DNA of 64,000 nucleotides from Pseudomonas sp. Bout1 (GCF_034314165.1 NZ_JAVIWK010000001.1:2743001-2807000), one strand, 5' to 3'; positions 16,770 to 27,467 are shown, counted from the stretch's first letter. Notes: generated by a model from the sequence alone, not told the origin. Numbers and translations: made by a program.

Positions 16770-18158
16770 TCAGGAAGGATTCGGCCAGTGGTGGATTGCG
16801 CCACGCCAGCTCTCATAGGTTTTAGCGATTTGCAGCAGCCATTGATCGGCAAAACGCGGGGCGATCATCTGCAGGCCGATGGGCATGCCATCGGCGGCGA
16901 AACCGCAGTTGATCGACAGTGCGGGTTGCTCGCCCATGTTCCACGGCACGGTGAACACGATGTGTTCGAACGGCAGTTGCGGGTCGTTGCTCGGTGATGG
17001 CCATTCGGCCGGGAAGGCGTTGACCTGGTTGGTGGGGGAAAGCACCAGGTCGAGTTCGGTGAACACCTGCGCGGCGCGGCGGCGCATCTCGAAGGTCTGG
17101 TTGAAGCCCTTCACCGCTTGTACGCCGCTGATCTCGGCGCCCGGCGCGGCCCAGTCGCGGATATACGGCAAGACCTTGTCGAACTGCTCGCCGCTCAGGG
17201 CCGACAAGTCGCCCCACTGGCGGGCGCGCCAGAAATGGTCGAGGCCGTCGAGCTGCGCGCGGTCCATGATCGGCGGGACCAGCGTGACCTTGGCGCCATG
17301 GGCTTCGAACAGCCGTGCGGCTTTTTCCACCGCTTCACATACGAAGCCCTCGGGTTGCATGCCCACACCGGGTTCGAGCATCAGGCCGACGCGCAAGCCC
17401 TTGACCGACAGCGGCTGGTTGCTCCATGGCGTGGTGAGCGGCGGCAGGCTGGTGGCGTCGCGTGCATCCGGGCGGGCCAGGTGTTGCATCAGTAGCACGC
17501 AGTCGTCGACGGTGCGGGTCATGGGGCCGGCGGTGCGGCCGGTGTAATACGGGTCGATGGGGATGCGCCCCAGGGTCGGCTTGAATCCCACCAGGCCACA
17601 CCAGGCGGCGGGCAGGCGCACCGAGCCGCCGATGTCGGTGCCCACGTGCAGCGGGCCGTAGCCGGCGGCGGCCGCAGCGGCGGCGCCGGAGCTGGAGCCG
17701 CCGGTGTTGTTGGCGGTGTTCCAGGGGTTGCGGGTGATGCCGTGGAAGCTCGACAGGCCGGAAGACAGCATGCCGAAATCCGGGTTGGTGGTCTTGGCCA
17801 GGATAATCGCGCCCGCGTCACGCATACGGGCCGCAGGCGGTGCGTCCTTGAGCGCCGGGGTCAGGCGGGTGGCGGCGCTGCCGAGGGGAATGGGTACGCC
17901 TTCGGTGGCGATCAGTTCCTTGAGGGTCACCGGTACGCCGTCAAGGGGGCCGCTGGGTTGGCCCTTGTTCCAGCGTTCGGTGGAGGCTTGGGCCTGCTGG
18001 CGTACCTGTTGCGGGTCGAAGGCGTAGAGCGCGTTGATCTGCGGCTCCCAGCGGTCGATATGGGCCAGGAGCTGGTCGTAATAGTCGATGGGCGCGAGTT
18101 GCCGGCTGGCGAATTGCGCCAGCAGTTCAGCGGCCGTAAGGGTGTGCAGGTCAGTCAT
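16770..18158 (-). CDS. Amidase (amidase signature family)
   Basis: A 462-residue enzyme with the Ser-cisSer-Lys triad regions visible: VPVTLKEL carries the Lys, GGSSSGAAAAAAAG carries the cis-Ser and GTDIGGSVRLPA carries the nucleophile. The C-terminal SINCGFAADGMPIGLQMIAP is also typical. It hydrolyses an amide to a carboxylate and ammonia, but the substrate cannot be read from sequence. AAGGAAG lies six bases before the ATG. It heads a minus-strand set with the MFS transporter and OprD porin. The damaged amidase at 11703-12050 shows limited similarity and is not a copy of this gene. Confidence 0.9.
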   Translation of the reverse strand: MTDLHTLTAAELLAQFASRQLAPIDYYDQLLAHIDRWEPQINALYAFDPQQVRQQAQASTERWNKGQPSGPLDGVPVTLKELIATEGVPIPLGSAATRLTPALKDAPPAARMRDAGAIILAKTTNPDFGMLSSGLSSFHGITRNPWNTANNTGGSSSGAAAAAAAGYGPLHVGTDIGGSVRLPAAWCGLVGFKPTLGRIPIDPYYTGRTAGPMTRTVDDCVLLMQHLARPDARDATSLPPLTTPWSNQPLSVKGLRVGLMLEPGVGMQPEGFVCEAVEKAARLFEAHGAKVTLVPPIMDRAQLDGLDHFWRARQWGDLSALSGEQFDKVLPYIRDWAAPGAEISGVQAVKGFNQTFEMRRRAAQVFTELDLVLSPTNQVNAFPAEWPSPSNDPQLPFEHIVFTVPWNMGEQPALSINCGFAADGMPIGLQMIAPRFADQWLLQIAKTYESWRGAIHHWPNPS

Positions 18159-18294
18159 CGAACGCTTCCTTGTGATGGGCCGGCTGGCTCATGGCGGGTT
18201 GCAGTAGGGATGACTATATAAACCCGAGTGTGGCGCGGCCATCACATTCGGTGCAGTTCAGTGTTGCGTTTTTGTGTGCACTGAATAAGTGCCC

Positions 18295-19106
18295 TCAGTG
18301 GTCGTAAAATGCCAGCAACACGGTCACGTTGTCCCGCCCGGCGTACTCCACGCTCAGGTCCAGCAGGCGTTCGCAGGCGGTTTCCAGGGAGTGGCGGGTC
18401 GCCGCAGCGAGTACCTGGGTGATTTCCTGATGCGGCACGCAGCCATGCAGGCCGTCGCTGCACAGCATCAGCATGTCGCCGGGCAGCACCGGGTGCACGC
18501 GTATCTGCGGTTCGACCCGTGCTGCCGGCCCGATGGCCTGCAATAACAGGTTGCGCGCCGGCAGGCGGTCGACCTTGCCGGCTTCCAGCGCCTGCTGGTA
18601 CCAGGTCTGGTCGCGGGTCAACAGCGCCAACTCGCCGTCGCGGTAACGGTACAGGCGGCTGTCACCCACATGGAAGACCAGCAGCGGGCCTTGGTCTTGC
18701 GGGCGCCACAGGCCGGTCAGGGTGGTGCCCATGCCATTACCTTCGCTCATCTGCCGGGCGACGTTGCGGGCGTACACCTGGGCGTTGACCTGGTCGATGG
18801 CGTCATGCAGCACGCTCACTGCCTGCATCGCCGGGTCGGACCAGGTGGCATCGGGGTCGCTGGAGCAGGCCGGCGCGCCGGTGGCGTGAGCCGCCAGATG
18901 TTCACGCAGGCAGGTCAGGGCCAGCGTACTGGCCAGGGCGCCGGCTTCATGGCCGCCCATGCCGTCGGCCACCGCCAGCAGGTGCAGGCCGGTATCCAGC
19001 AGAAAGTTGTCTTCGTTACTCTCGCGTACCGGGCCGACGTCGCTCAGGCCGCAGGCAAGCGCCGTGGCGAGGCGGTGCTGGCCGGGGCGGCTGAGGCTGG
19101 AATCGG

Positions 19107-19110
<4 letters not shown>
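18295..19110 (-). CDS. pppA: PP2C-type Ser/Thr phosphatase of the T6SS type (PppA/Stp1)
   Basis: A 271-residue PP2C phosphatase. Metal-binding motifs are visible in order: SDVGPVRESNEDNFLLD, VADGMGGHEAGALAS, HVGDSRLYRYRDGEL with TRDQTW, LMLCSDGLHGCV and AGRDNVTVLLAFY. In T6SS clusters this enzyme reverses phosphorylation by the partner kinase and switches secretion off. The start overlaps the kinase stop by four bases (ATGA), so the pair is translationally coupled. tssM and tagF lie about 16 kb away at the left edge, with metabolic genes between. Confidence 0.9.
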
Positions 19111-20528
<1,418 letters not shown>

Positions 20529-20538
20529 GGTGGTGTAC

Positions 20539-21417
20539 CTACTCCTCAAGCATCTTCATGGCGCTGGCAAGGCTGGTGCGCATGCGCCCGAAGGATTGGC
20601 CCAGGCGTGCCAGTTCATCGTTGCCGCCGACGTCCATCGGCGGCACCTCGGTTTCACCCAGGCTGACCCGGTCGGCCAGGGCCGACATCTGACGCAGGCG
20701 CCGGGTGACAAACAAGTGCACCGCCACGTTCAAGGCCACCAACAGCACCGCGAAAATCCCCAGCATCGACAGCATGTAGCTGTGCAGCATGCTGTTGGCC
20801 CGCTGCAACGGCAGGGCCAGCGGTACCGAGACCAGTTGCGCGCCGATGGTGTCGTTGAGTTTCCAGCCAAAGCCGTTTACCGCGCCGTAGATGTCGACCA
20901 TGGTCTTGGGCGCCGCGTCCGGGGTGCTGTGGCAGGCCAGGCAAGCGCCGTCCTTGATCTGGATCGGCCGCGCGATGTACAGCGATGGGCCATTCTTGTC
21001 GCTGCGCTCACCCACCAGTTCATCGGCGCCGGGTTGGCTGCGCAGGTTGTTGATCAGGCTTTTTTCCCAGTCGTCGGCCAGGTCCCGCGGGTTTGTGGGG
21101 TTGAGGGTGGCTTCCTTGTAGGCATAGTCCGGGTAGGACTTGAGCAGTTCCTGCAGGTGCGAGATGGCGGCAAAGTCTGGCACCGATTGCGCCAGGAACT
21201 GGAACTTCAGGCGGTTCTCCAGCAGCGGCACGATCTGCTCGGCGGTGTAGGTGCTGGCGGCGGTGGCCGAGCGCATCAGCAGGCGCGCGGTTTCCAGGGT
21301 TTCCCGGCGCGCGCTTTGCTGCAGCATGTAGTTGGTGGCGACGCTGGTCGCGATAAAGCCAACCACGAATACGGCGAGGAACACCACGTTGAATTTTACC
21401 GCGAGCGACAGTTTCAT
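20539..21417 (-). CDS. Membrane receptor with single heme-binding motif (DUF3365) and HAMP domain
   Basis: A 292-residue protein with TM1 at about 11-29, a periplasmic domain, TM2 at about 213-236 and a HAMP-like linker to the end (residues 237-290, DRVSLGETEVPPMDVGGNDELARLG). One c-type heme motif, CLACH, is at 159-163. The periplasmic part fits the DUF3365/Tll0287-like heme sensor fold (IARPIQIKDGACLACH then AAPKTMVDIYGAVNG). It ends right after HAMP with no kinase or methyl-accepting part. AAGGGG precedes the ATG. The kinase starts 10 bases downstream, so this receptor may relay a redox or ligand signal to it; that link is inferred. Confidence 0.82.
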   Translation of the reverse strand: MKLSLAVKFNVVFLAVFVVGFIATSVATNYMLQQSARRETLETARLLMRSATAASTYTAEQIVPLLENRLKFQFLAQSVPDFAAISHLQELLKSYPDYAYKEATLNPTNPRDLADDWEKSLINNLRSQPGADELVGERSDKNGPSLYIARPIQIKDGACLACHSTPDAAPKTMVDIYGAVNGFGWKLNDTIGAQLVSVPLALPLQRANSMLHSYMLSMLGIFAVLLVALNVAVHLFVTRRLRQMSALADRVSLGETEVPPMDVGGNDELARLGQSFGRMRTSLASAMKMLEE

Positions 21418-21460
21418 AAGGCCCCTTGGGTGCAGGCGAGGTTGAACGACGAGCAGGCCG

Positions 21461-22324
21461 TTAATGATAATTTTTGCGGCGTTCCAGGCGCAGCAGTTCA
21501 ATCTCCCACTCCAGCACGCCGCCACGGTTGGTCTTCACGGCCTGGCGAAACGCCGGGTCTGTGAGGCGCGGGGCGAAACGGCTGGCGAGCATTTGCTGGC
21601 TGAGGTTCAGCGGGCTGACGACCCAGGGCGCGATGTCGTCGTAGGTGACGTCGCGTTCTTTTTTCAGTGCGGGTGCGGTGGCGGTTTTTTTACCCAGCGC
21701 CACCAACGGATCGAGGAAGGGCCGAGGCAGGGCGTCGACAAATGCCTGTTCTGGTCGTGCGACGGTTTTGAGAGGCGCATCACCAGCACGTTGGGCAAAG
21801 TCTTCGTGGTTAAGGGTGAGTGTGCGGCTGGCCTTGCCATGGCTGTCCAGTTCGGTAACGGGCTGGCTGCCGTCTTCGACGAACATGTCGGTTTGACGTG
21901 GCCCAACGTGGACCACGCTGGCGCTGTTGGTAACGTTGAACGCCAGCCCTTGGGCGTGGACCGCCAGGCTGGCGTGGGCGTTTGTACTCGTGGGCTGCAG
22001 TTTCAACCAGCCATTGAGCAGGTTGATTTGCGCCGCCTTGCTGTTGGTGGCAATCAGAATTCGCGTGTCGGGCCCCAGGGCAACAATGGCCGGCGCCAGG
22101 CCTTCGATCTGGATGCCGGCGGCGCCGGTCTGCAGAATGTCACCGCCTTGAAGATGCGTGCCTGCGCCCACGGTGTAGAGGGTGGTTGCGCGAATCAGGT
22201 GCAACGGCTTTTCCGCAAAGGAAATCACCGCGATATTGGCCGGGGCCGCGAGCACGTGCGGCAGTTGAAGCAGCCCGGCGAGCAATAGGAGTATCGAGAG
22301 TTTCTTCACGTGGGCGCCAGTCAT
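21461..22324 (-). CDS. Exported FecR-domain-like protein
   Basis: A 287-residue protein with a signal peptide (KKLSILLLLAGLLQLPHVLA, cleaved before APAN). The segment from residue 45 resembles the FecR beta-rich domain: VGAGTHLQGGDILQTGAAGIQIEG, then VALGPDTRILIATNS and AAQINLLNGWLKL. The C-terminal third is polar, with an EWEIELLRLERRKNY end. Such periplasmic domains often occur near T6SS and sensory genes, but I cannot assign a role. It is first in a four-gene minus-strand set: this gene, heme receptor, kinase, phosphatase. A GTG at 22309 is an alternative start; neither start has a good ribosome site. Confidence 0.7.
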   Translation of the reverse strand: MTGAHVKKLSILLLLAGLLQLPHVLAAPANIAVISFAEKPLHLIRATTLYTVGAGTHLQGGDILQTGAAGIQIEGLAPAIVALGPDTRILIATNSKAAQINLLNGWLKLQPTSTNAHASLAVHAQGLAFNVTNSASVVHVGPRQTDMFVEDGSQPVTELDSHGKASRTLTLNHEDFAQRAGDAPLKTVARPEQAFVDALPRPFLDPLVALGKKTATAPALKKERDVTYDDIAPWVVSPLNLSQQMLASRFAPRLTDPAFRQAVKTNRGGVLEWEIELLRLERRKNYH

Positions 22325-22548
22325 CGAGCGAGTCGGGGTTGCGTGCGCAAGGCATCGCAGGGCCGCAGGCTAACCGTTGTGAGTGCTTGGGAATAAGGCA
22401 ATTTTACGTATGGAAGTGGCTGGATCCGATTGAGCAAAATCATGGAATAAAGCGCCGGGGGAGGGTGTTCTTCTTATGGTTTCGCGTGATTCAGGCAGCC
22501 TCTATTGCTGACGTGAGACTGATGAATTCTCTCTCGTCAGGAGCACCT

Positions 22549-23247
22549 ATGACCACCCAGTGCATGAACGCTTTTTCCTCCACCAAGCTCTTCCTGCAAC
22601 AGAACTTCATGACCGCCAAGCGCATCCCCTCGGGGTTGATCACGGGCATCAATGTATTTGATGTGAACGACCACAAAGCTGGCGGTTACCGCCTGGCAAC
22701 CCTGGATAAGCCCGGGGAATACGGCAAGATCGAACGACCGCTGATGGGCCATTGGGTACCCCAGGGCAGTTTTTGCGACATCCCGGCCAACCCGGGCGCC
22801 ACCGGCTACGTGTTCACGCCGGACTTCAGCGGTTGTTCGATCCTGATCGACCATATCGATGACACCACCTACCGGGTGTACCACGTGCAGGGCGGCAGCG
22901 ATTACCTGAACAAGGAATACCTGAGTCGCTTCGATGGCCATGGCCTGGGCTTCGCCACGGCGATGACCTTTGATGACTATGGCGAGGATGCCTACCCCCG
23001 CGGCTTTGCATTCATGAAGTTCGAGGAAGGCCGCTGGTGGATTTATTTCCAACGCCAGAACGGTGTGGGGCTGAATTTTTCCAACAGTAAATTCCAAATG
23101 AATGGCGCGCAAACCGTGCGCGGCGGCGGGCGCATACCGGTGCCCAATCTCAAGCGCGAATCTCCACGCCATGGCGTTGTGCACAGCGGCAAGGCGCTGC
23201 CAATGCCGGCCAGCCGGCTTACGGAGCTCAAGGTTGAAGTCTGGTAA
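22549..23247 (+). CDS. Unknown protein with CNF/BLF1-like Cys-His arrangement, possible toxin effector
   Basis: A 232-residue protein with no signal peptide or membrane helix. I do not recognise a named family. PDFSGC ends at C96 and is followed 16 residues later by H112 in TTYRVYHV, within a predicted beta-rich core. Glutamine deamidases of the CNF1/BLF1/CheD fold share an (L)SGC nucleophile motif and a His on a following strand about 12-16 residues on. The later part has RWWIYFQRQNG and a basic C-terminus. CAGGAG lies before the ATG at 22549. It is divergent from the T6SS kinase set, 224 bases away, so a secreted effector is possible. This is inference; no immunity gene is obvious. Confidence 0.5.
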   Translation: MTTQCMNAFSSTKLFLQQNFMTAKRIPSGLITGINVFDVNDHKAGGYRLATLDKPGEYGKIERPLMGHWVPQGSFCDIPANPGATGYVFTPDFSGCSILIDHIDDTTYRVYHVQGGSDYLNKEYLSRFDGHGLGFATAMTFDDYGEDAYPRGFAFMKFEEGRWWIYFQRQNGVGLNFSNSKFQMNGAQTVRGGGRIPVPNLKRESPRHGVVHSGKALPMPASRLTELKVEVW

Positions 23248-23338
23248 TGCCCCGGTTGAAAAAATAATCGGGAATAAAAACTGATGGCCAATTGTTCATC
23301 CTGCAGACGCTGACAATTGATCCCAGACGGACTTCAAC

Positions 23339-23935
23339 ATGATTGCACTGACTTTTCTTAAAACTCTCCCTGGCAGGCGCGTGATGAGCAGCACCGACCC
23401 TGATGTTGTGGCACGCCGTAACCGCCTGGCGCTGCTGGCGTTGCAAGTGATTGGCATGGCCGTGCTGATCGCCTGTGCCATCGATGCCCAAAGGGCACAA
23501 GCACAGGACTTGCCTGACCCGTTGAACGGCGACGCCAAAACGATCCTGTTGACCGTACGCGCTGAAGGTGTACAGATTTACAACTGCGCCAAGGACAACA
23601 ATGGCCAATTGACCTGGCAGTTTCGCGAGCCGCTGGCGACCTTGATGGTCAACGGCAAGACAGTGGGCCGGCACTTTGCGGGGCCGACCTGGGAACTGAA
23701 TGATCGCAGTGCGGTGGTCGGCAAAGTGGCTGCCCAGGCGCCGGGGGCAACGGGGCGGGACATTGCGCTGTTACGCCTGGACGTGGTGAGCCATCAAGGG
23801 GTTGGCGGGTTGTCTGCGGTGGTGGCGGTGCAACGGCTGCATACCGAAGGTGGGGTGTTCAGCGGCAGTTGTGAGCACGATGGCGATCTGCACGTGGAGC
23901 CTTACCGCGCCGACTACCGTTTTCTAGGCCAGTAG
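23339..23935 (+). CDS. Exported DUF3455-family protein
   Basis: A 198-residue protein with an N-terminal hydrophobic segment (LALLALQVIGMAVLIACAID) and an AQAQ cleavage-like site. The mature part follows the DUF3455 pattern: VRAEGVQIYNCAKD, LTWQFREPLATL, GRHFAGPTWELNDRSAVVG, and VAVQRLHTEGGVFSG near a Cys, then YRADYRFL. The function of the family is unknown. The start is uncertain: 23339 or the ATG at 23384 (MSSTDPDV). It follows the Cys-His protein by 91 bases on the same strand and could be co-transcribed with it. Confidence 0.75.
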   Translation: MIALTFLKTLPGRRVMSSTDPDVVARRNRLALLALQVIGMAVLIACAIDAQRAQAQDLPDPLNGDAKTILLTVRAEGVQIYNCAKDNNGQLTWQFREPLATLMVNGKTVGRHFAGPTWELNDRSAVVGKVAAQAPGATGRDIALLRLDVVSHQGVGGLSAVVAVQRLHTEGGVFSGSCEHDGDLHVEPYRADYRFLGQ

Positions 23936-24013
23936 TTACTCCGTTTCACCCCGGGCAGCGGCGTACCAGCGTCGCCAGTTCCCGTAGGCAACGTCTCCAT
24001 CCACACCTGCGGT

Positions 24014-24592
24014 CTAAAACGTCGGCGGCGTAATCACCCAAATTACCACCGCATCCACCTTTCCGGGGTTGCCATACCGATGGGGCTCACTGCTGGGGAA
24101 GCTGAAACTGTCCCCTTCATTTAGCTGAAAATGCCGCTCGCCCACCCACAACTCGAATTTGCCACTTAGCACGTAACCCGCTTCTTCACCCTCGTGGCTA
24201 TAACTCTGTTGGCTATAGGTGCCCGGCGGGAAACGCGAATGCAGCATTTCCAGCTGATGGTTGGGCAGGGGCGTCAGCAACTGGTCGACGATGCCGTCCT
24301 CATAGTGAATGCTCTGGCGATTGTCCTGCCGCACCACAAACCCTTCGTCTTCCACTGCGGGCGTGGTTTCACTGGCAAAAAACCACTGGATCGTCACGCC
24401 CAGGCTACGGGCGATATTGAACAGCGCCGGGATCGAGGGGTAGGCGAGGTTCCTTTCCAACTGGCTGATGTAGCCGGCCGTCAGCTCGCTCAATTCGGCG
24501 AGGGCTGTGAGGGTCATGCCCCGGGCCTTGCGCAGGCCACGGATGCGGGTGCCGAGAAACAGTTGTGGCGGTTGGTCGTTCAAATGTCCCAC
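24014..24592 (-). CDS. XRE-family regulator with C-terminal cupin domain
   Basis: A 192-residue regulator. The HTH spans residues 13-67 (LGTRIRGLRKARGMTLTALA, SELTAGYISQLERNLAYPSI). A cupin barrel spans about 115-190 (GEEAGYVLSGKFELWVGERHF, LNEGDSFSFPSSEPHRYGNPG). Such PuuR/SutR-like proteins usually repress polyamine or amine catabolism genes and sense a small metabolite in the cupin. The start is a GTG overlapping the reductase gene by 13 bases, so the pair is one operon. An AT-rich inverted repeat in the divergent promoter at 26590-26616 is a candidate target. Confidence 0.88.
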   Translation of the reverse strand: MGHLNDQPPQLFLGTRIRGLRKARGMTLTALAELSELTAGYISQLERNLAYPSIPALFNIARSLGVTIQWFFASETTPAVEDEGFVVRQDNRQSIHYEDGIVDQLLTPLPNHQLEMLHSRFPPGTYSQQSYSHEGEEAGYVLSGKFELWVGERHFQLNEGDSFSFPSSEPHRYGNPGKVDAVVIWVITPPTF

Positions 24593-26535
24593 GCTACCTT
24601 TAGTCCTTCATAAATTGCCTCTTCGGCGGTACGCGGCGCCAGGCAATCGCCGATGCGCCGGAACGCCACCAGGTCTTCCAGTTCTGCGCCCAGAGTGTCC
24701 ACTGGCTGATGGCCCTGGCACAACACCAGGGTGTCGATATTTTCCAGCAGCATCGGCTCGCCGCTGGCGGTGTGTTGCAGGTACACGGTGGTGTCGTCGC
24801 AGCCGTACAAACGGGCGTAAGGGATGATCGCAATGCCCAGCCGATGCAGTTCGCCAGCCAGTTGATCACGCACGTACAACGGCAGGTTTTCGCCGCAATG
24901 GGTGCCGTTCACCGCCAGTTGCACCTGATGGCCGGCGCGGGTCAGGCGTTCGGCAATGCCCGGGCCGATCCAGTCACAACGCCAATCCACCACCACCACC
25001 GAACGGCCCAGCGGGACTTCATCGCGCAGCACTTGCCAGGCGTCCACCACCTGCAATTCGCCGCCGCGTTCGAAAGCCGGCCAATAGGGTTCGGCGCCGG
25101 TGGCGATGATCACCAGGTCGGGTTGTTCGCGTTCCACCAATGCGCGGTCGACGCGGGTGTTGCGTATCACGCGCACCCCGGCCAGTTCCATCTCGCGTTG
25201 CAGGTTGGTGCTGGCGCCGCCGAACTCGCTGCGCCGTGGCAGTAACTGTGCGAGCAGTACCTGGCCGCCCAACTGGGCACTGGCTTCATACAAGGTCACC
25301 TCATGCCCGCGCTGGGCCGCCACCGCAGCGGCTTTCATCCCTGCCGGGCCGCCGCCAGCCACCATGATTCGCTTGCGCCGCAGTGCTGGTTGCAGTTGGC
25401 CAAACTGCAACTCGCGGCCGGTCTCTGGGTGTTGTATGCAAGAGATCGGCAAACCTTTGTGGAAGTGGCCGATACAGGCTTGATTGCAGGCAATGCAGGC
25501 CCGTACATCCTCGGCATGGCCGCTTGAGGTTTTGGCTGGCATTCGCGGGTCGCAGATCAATGCGCGGGTCATGCCGCACACATCGGCCTGGCCACGTTGC
25601 AGCATCAGTTCGGCCTCCTGTGGCTGGTTGATGCGCCCGGTGACAAACAGCGGAATCGACAGGCTGGCCTTGAACGTTGCGGCTTCGGTCGCCAGGTAAG
25701 CCGGCGCAATAGCCATAGGCGGCACGATATGGATCGCACCGCCGAGGGAGGCCGAGGTGCCGGCGACGATGTGCACATAGTCCAGCTGTGATTGCAGCTG
25801 TTGCACGGCGGCCAGGGAATCATCTTCGGTCAGGCCTTCGGGGTCGCGCTCGTCGGCAGAAATGCGCAGGCCGATGATGAAATGCTCGTCGGTTTCGGCC
25901 CGCACGGCGGCGATGATTTCCCGCAGGAAACGCAGGCGTTGTTCAAGCTCGCCGTTGTAGCCGTCGGTGCGGCGGTTCACCCGAGGGTTGAGAAATTGCG
26001 CCGGCAGGTAACCATGGCTGGCGACCACTTCCACGCCGTCAATCCCGGCCTGATACAGGCGCCTTGCCGCAGCGCCGTAGCCTGCGACGATCTCGTCGAT
26101 CATTGCCTGGTCAAGGGCACGGGGCATCACCCGAAACCGTTCATTGGGAACCCCGGAGGCCGAGTACGCCACCGCCAGCAAACCGTCGGCAGACTCCATG
26201 ATTTCCCGCCCCGGATGGAAAATCTGTGACAGCACTATGGTGCCGTGGGCGTGGCAGGTGTCGGCCAGTTGGCGATAGCCGTCGATGCAGCTGTCATCGG
26301 TCGCCATCAGCACATGGGAGGTGTAGCGGGCACTGTCATGCACCCCGGCCACTTGCAACACAATCAGCCCCACACCGCCCTCGGCGCGTGCCCGGTGGTA
26401 GGCAATCAACTGCTCGTTGACCCGGTTGTCGGTGGGCATCGAGGTGTCGTGCCCGCTGGACATGATGCGGTTTTTCAGGCGTTTGCCGCGCAGGACCAAT
26501 GGTTCAAAAAGATGCGGGAAGGCATGGGGCGACAT
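24580..26535 (-). CDS. Old-yellow-enzyme type NADH:flavin oxidoreductase with Fe-S and FAD domains
   Basis: A 651-residue enzyme of the 2,4-dienoyl-CoA reductase/trimethylamine dehydrogenase class. An N-terminal FMN TIM barrel (FEPLVLRGKRLKNRIMSSGH, GVEVVASHGYLPAQFLNPRVN, with R and H substrate-side residues) is followed near residues 344-363 by the 4Fe-4S ligands CIACNQAC and a later Cys in PISCIQHP. A nucleotide-binding domain comes last (VAGGGPAGMKAAAVAAQRGHEVTLYE as two adjoining blocks, VIIATGAEP). The family reduces unsaturated acyl-CoAs or demethylates amines; which applies is unknown. It is co-transcribed with the XRE-cupin regulator. Confidence 0.9.
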   Translation of the reverse strand: MSPHAFPHLFEPLVLRGKRLKNRIMSSGHDTSMPTDNRVNEQLIAYHRARAEGGVGLIVLQVAGVHDSARYTSHVLMATDDSCIDGYRQLADTCHAHGTIVLSQIFHPGREIMESADGLLAVAYSASGVPNERFRVMPRALDQAMIDEIVAGYGAAARRLYQAGIDGVEVVASHGYLPAQFLNPRVNRRTDGYNGELEQRLRFLREIIAAVRAETDEHFIIGLRISADERDPEGLTEDDSLAAVQQLQSQLDYVHIVAGTSASLGGAIHIVPPMAIAPAYLATEAATFKASLSIPLFVTGRINQPQEAELMLQRGQADVCGMTRALICDPRMPAKTSSGHAEDVRACIACNQACIGHFHKGLPISCIQHPETGRELQFGQLQPALRRKRIMVAGGGPAGMKAAAVAAQRGHEVTLYEASAQLGGQVLLAQLLPRRSEFGGASTNLQREMELAGVRVIRNTRVDRALVEREQPDLVIIATGAEPYWPAFERGGELQVVDAWQVLRDEVPLGRSVVVVDWRCDWIGPGIAERLTRAGHQVQLAVNGTHCGENLPLYVRDQLAGELHRLGIAIIPYARLYGCDDTTVYLQHTASGEPMLLENIDTLVLCQGHQPVDTLGAELEDLVAFRRIGDCLAPRTAEEAIYEGLKVAWDI

Positions 26536-26589
26536 GGTGCGGATACTCCAGGCGCTGTTGTTATTATTTTTCTATAGGAGGTCAGCCCT

Positions 26590-26616
26590 AGTAAAAAATC
26601 AACTTGTTTTTTTACT
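26590..26616. promoter_or_regulatory. AT-rich inverted repeat in the divergent promoter
   Basis: AGTAAAAAA and TTTTTTACT are inverted nine-base arms separated by nine bases. They lie between the divergently transcribed reductase/XRE-cupin operon and the class II aldolase gene. The position suits an operator for the XRE-cupin regulator, controlling both directions. There is no experimental or comparative support here. Confidence 0.4.
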
Positions 26617-26667
26617 GGTGACTGGATTAGCGTCAGCCACATCACCCACCCGCCTGGATAATAAAAA

Positions 26668-27426
26668 ATGACTGGGGCCACCGAACAACAGCTGCGCGAA
26701 GAGCTTGCCGCCTGCTACCGGCTGATCGCGCACTTTCGCATGAGCGACCTGATCTTCACCCACATCTCGGTGCGTATTCCGGGGCCCGAGCATCACTTCT
26801 TGATCAACCCCTATGGGCTGATGTTCGAGGAGATCACCGCGTCCAGCCTGGTGAAAATCGGCCTGGACGGGCGCGCGGTCGAGGCCTCAAGCCATGGCGT
26901 CAACCCGGCGGGGTTTGTGATTCACAGCGCGATTCACAGCGCCCGCGAAGATGCGCAGTGCGTGCTGCACACCCACACACGCGCAGGCTGCGCGGTGGCG
27001 GCGCTGGAATGCGGGCTGTTGCCGGTGAACCAGATTTCCATGGAGTTCTACGGCAAGGTCGCCTACCACGACTACGAAGGCGTGGCGCTGGACATGGACG
27101 AGCAACAGCGACTGGTTCGCGACCTCGGCGACAAGCCGGTGTTGATGCTGCGCAATCATGGCCTGTTGACGGTGGGGGAGACAGTCAGCCAGGCGTTCCT
27201 GCGCATGTATTACCTGGAAAAAGCCTGCGATATCCAGATCGCCGCCCAGGCGTGTGGCAAGCTGATCCTGCCGCCCGCGGATGTGTGTGAATACACCGAG
27301 CGCCAGTTCAATGAGCCTGGCCGACCGCTGGCAGAGGGCGAACTGGCAGACCCGGACGCCATGCAACTGGCATGGGCGGCATTGCTGCGGTTGCTGGATC
27401 GGGTGTCGCCGGGGTTCCGCGAGTGA
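26668..27426 (+). CDS. Class II aldolase/adducin-family protein
   Basis: A 252-residue protein with the class II aldolase fold. Zinc ligands are H101 and H103 (HTHTRAG) and H164 (LRNHGLLTVG). The head THISVRIPGPEHHFLINPYG is typical of the adducin/aldolase subgroup. Members cleave phosphosugars or act as decarboxylases or epimerases; this subgroup lacks a fixed substrate. The ATG follows an A-rich stretch with weak ribosome site. It is divergent from the reductase operon and ends in a small stem-loop before a TetR gene on the same strand. Confidence 0.88.
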   Translation: MTGATEQQLREELAACYRLIAHFRMSDLIFTHISVRIPGPEHHFLINPYGLMFEEITASSLVKIGLDGRAVEASSHGVNPAGFVIHSAIHSAREDAQCVLHTHTRAGCAVAALECGLLPVNQISMEFYGKVAYHDYEGVALDMDEQQRLVRDLGDKPVLMLRNHGLLTVGETVSQAFLRMYYLEKACDIQIAAQACGKLILPPADVCEYTERQFNEPGRPLAEGELADPDAMQLAWAALLRLLDRVSPGFRE

Positions 27427-27427
27427 G

Positions 27428-27451
27428 GTAGAGTCGTCCGGCCGACTCTAC
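27428..27451 (+). promoter_or_regulatory. Stem-loop between aldolase and TetR genes
   Basis: GTAGAGTCG and CGACTCTAC form a perfect nine-pair stem around TCCGGC, two bases after the aldolase stop codon. No U-run follows, so it may stabilise or process the mRNA, or be a protein-binding site for the TetR regulator that begins 17 bases later. Confidence 0.45.
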
Positions 27452-27467
27452 CCAAGGACACTGCCTC

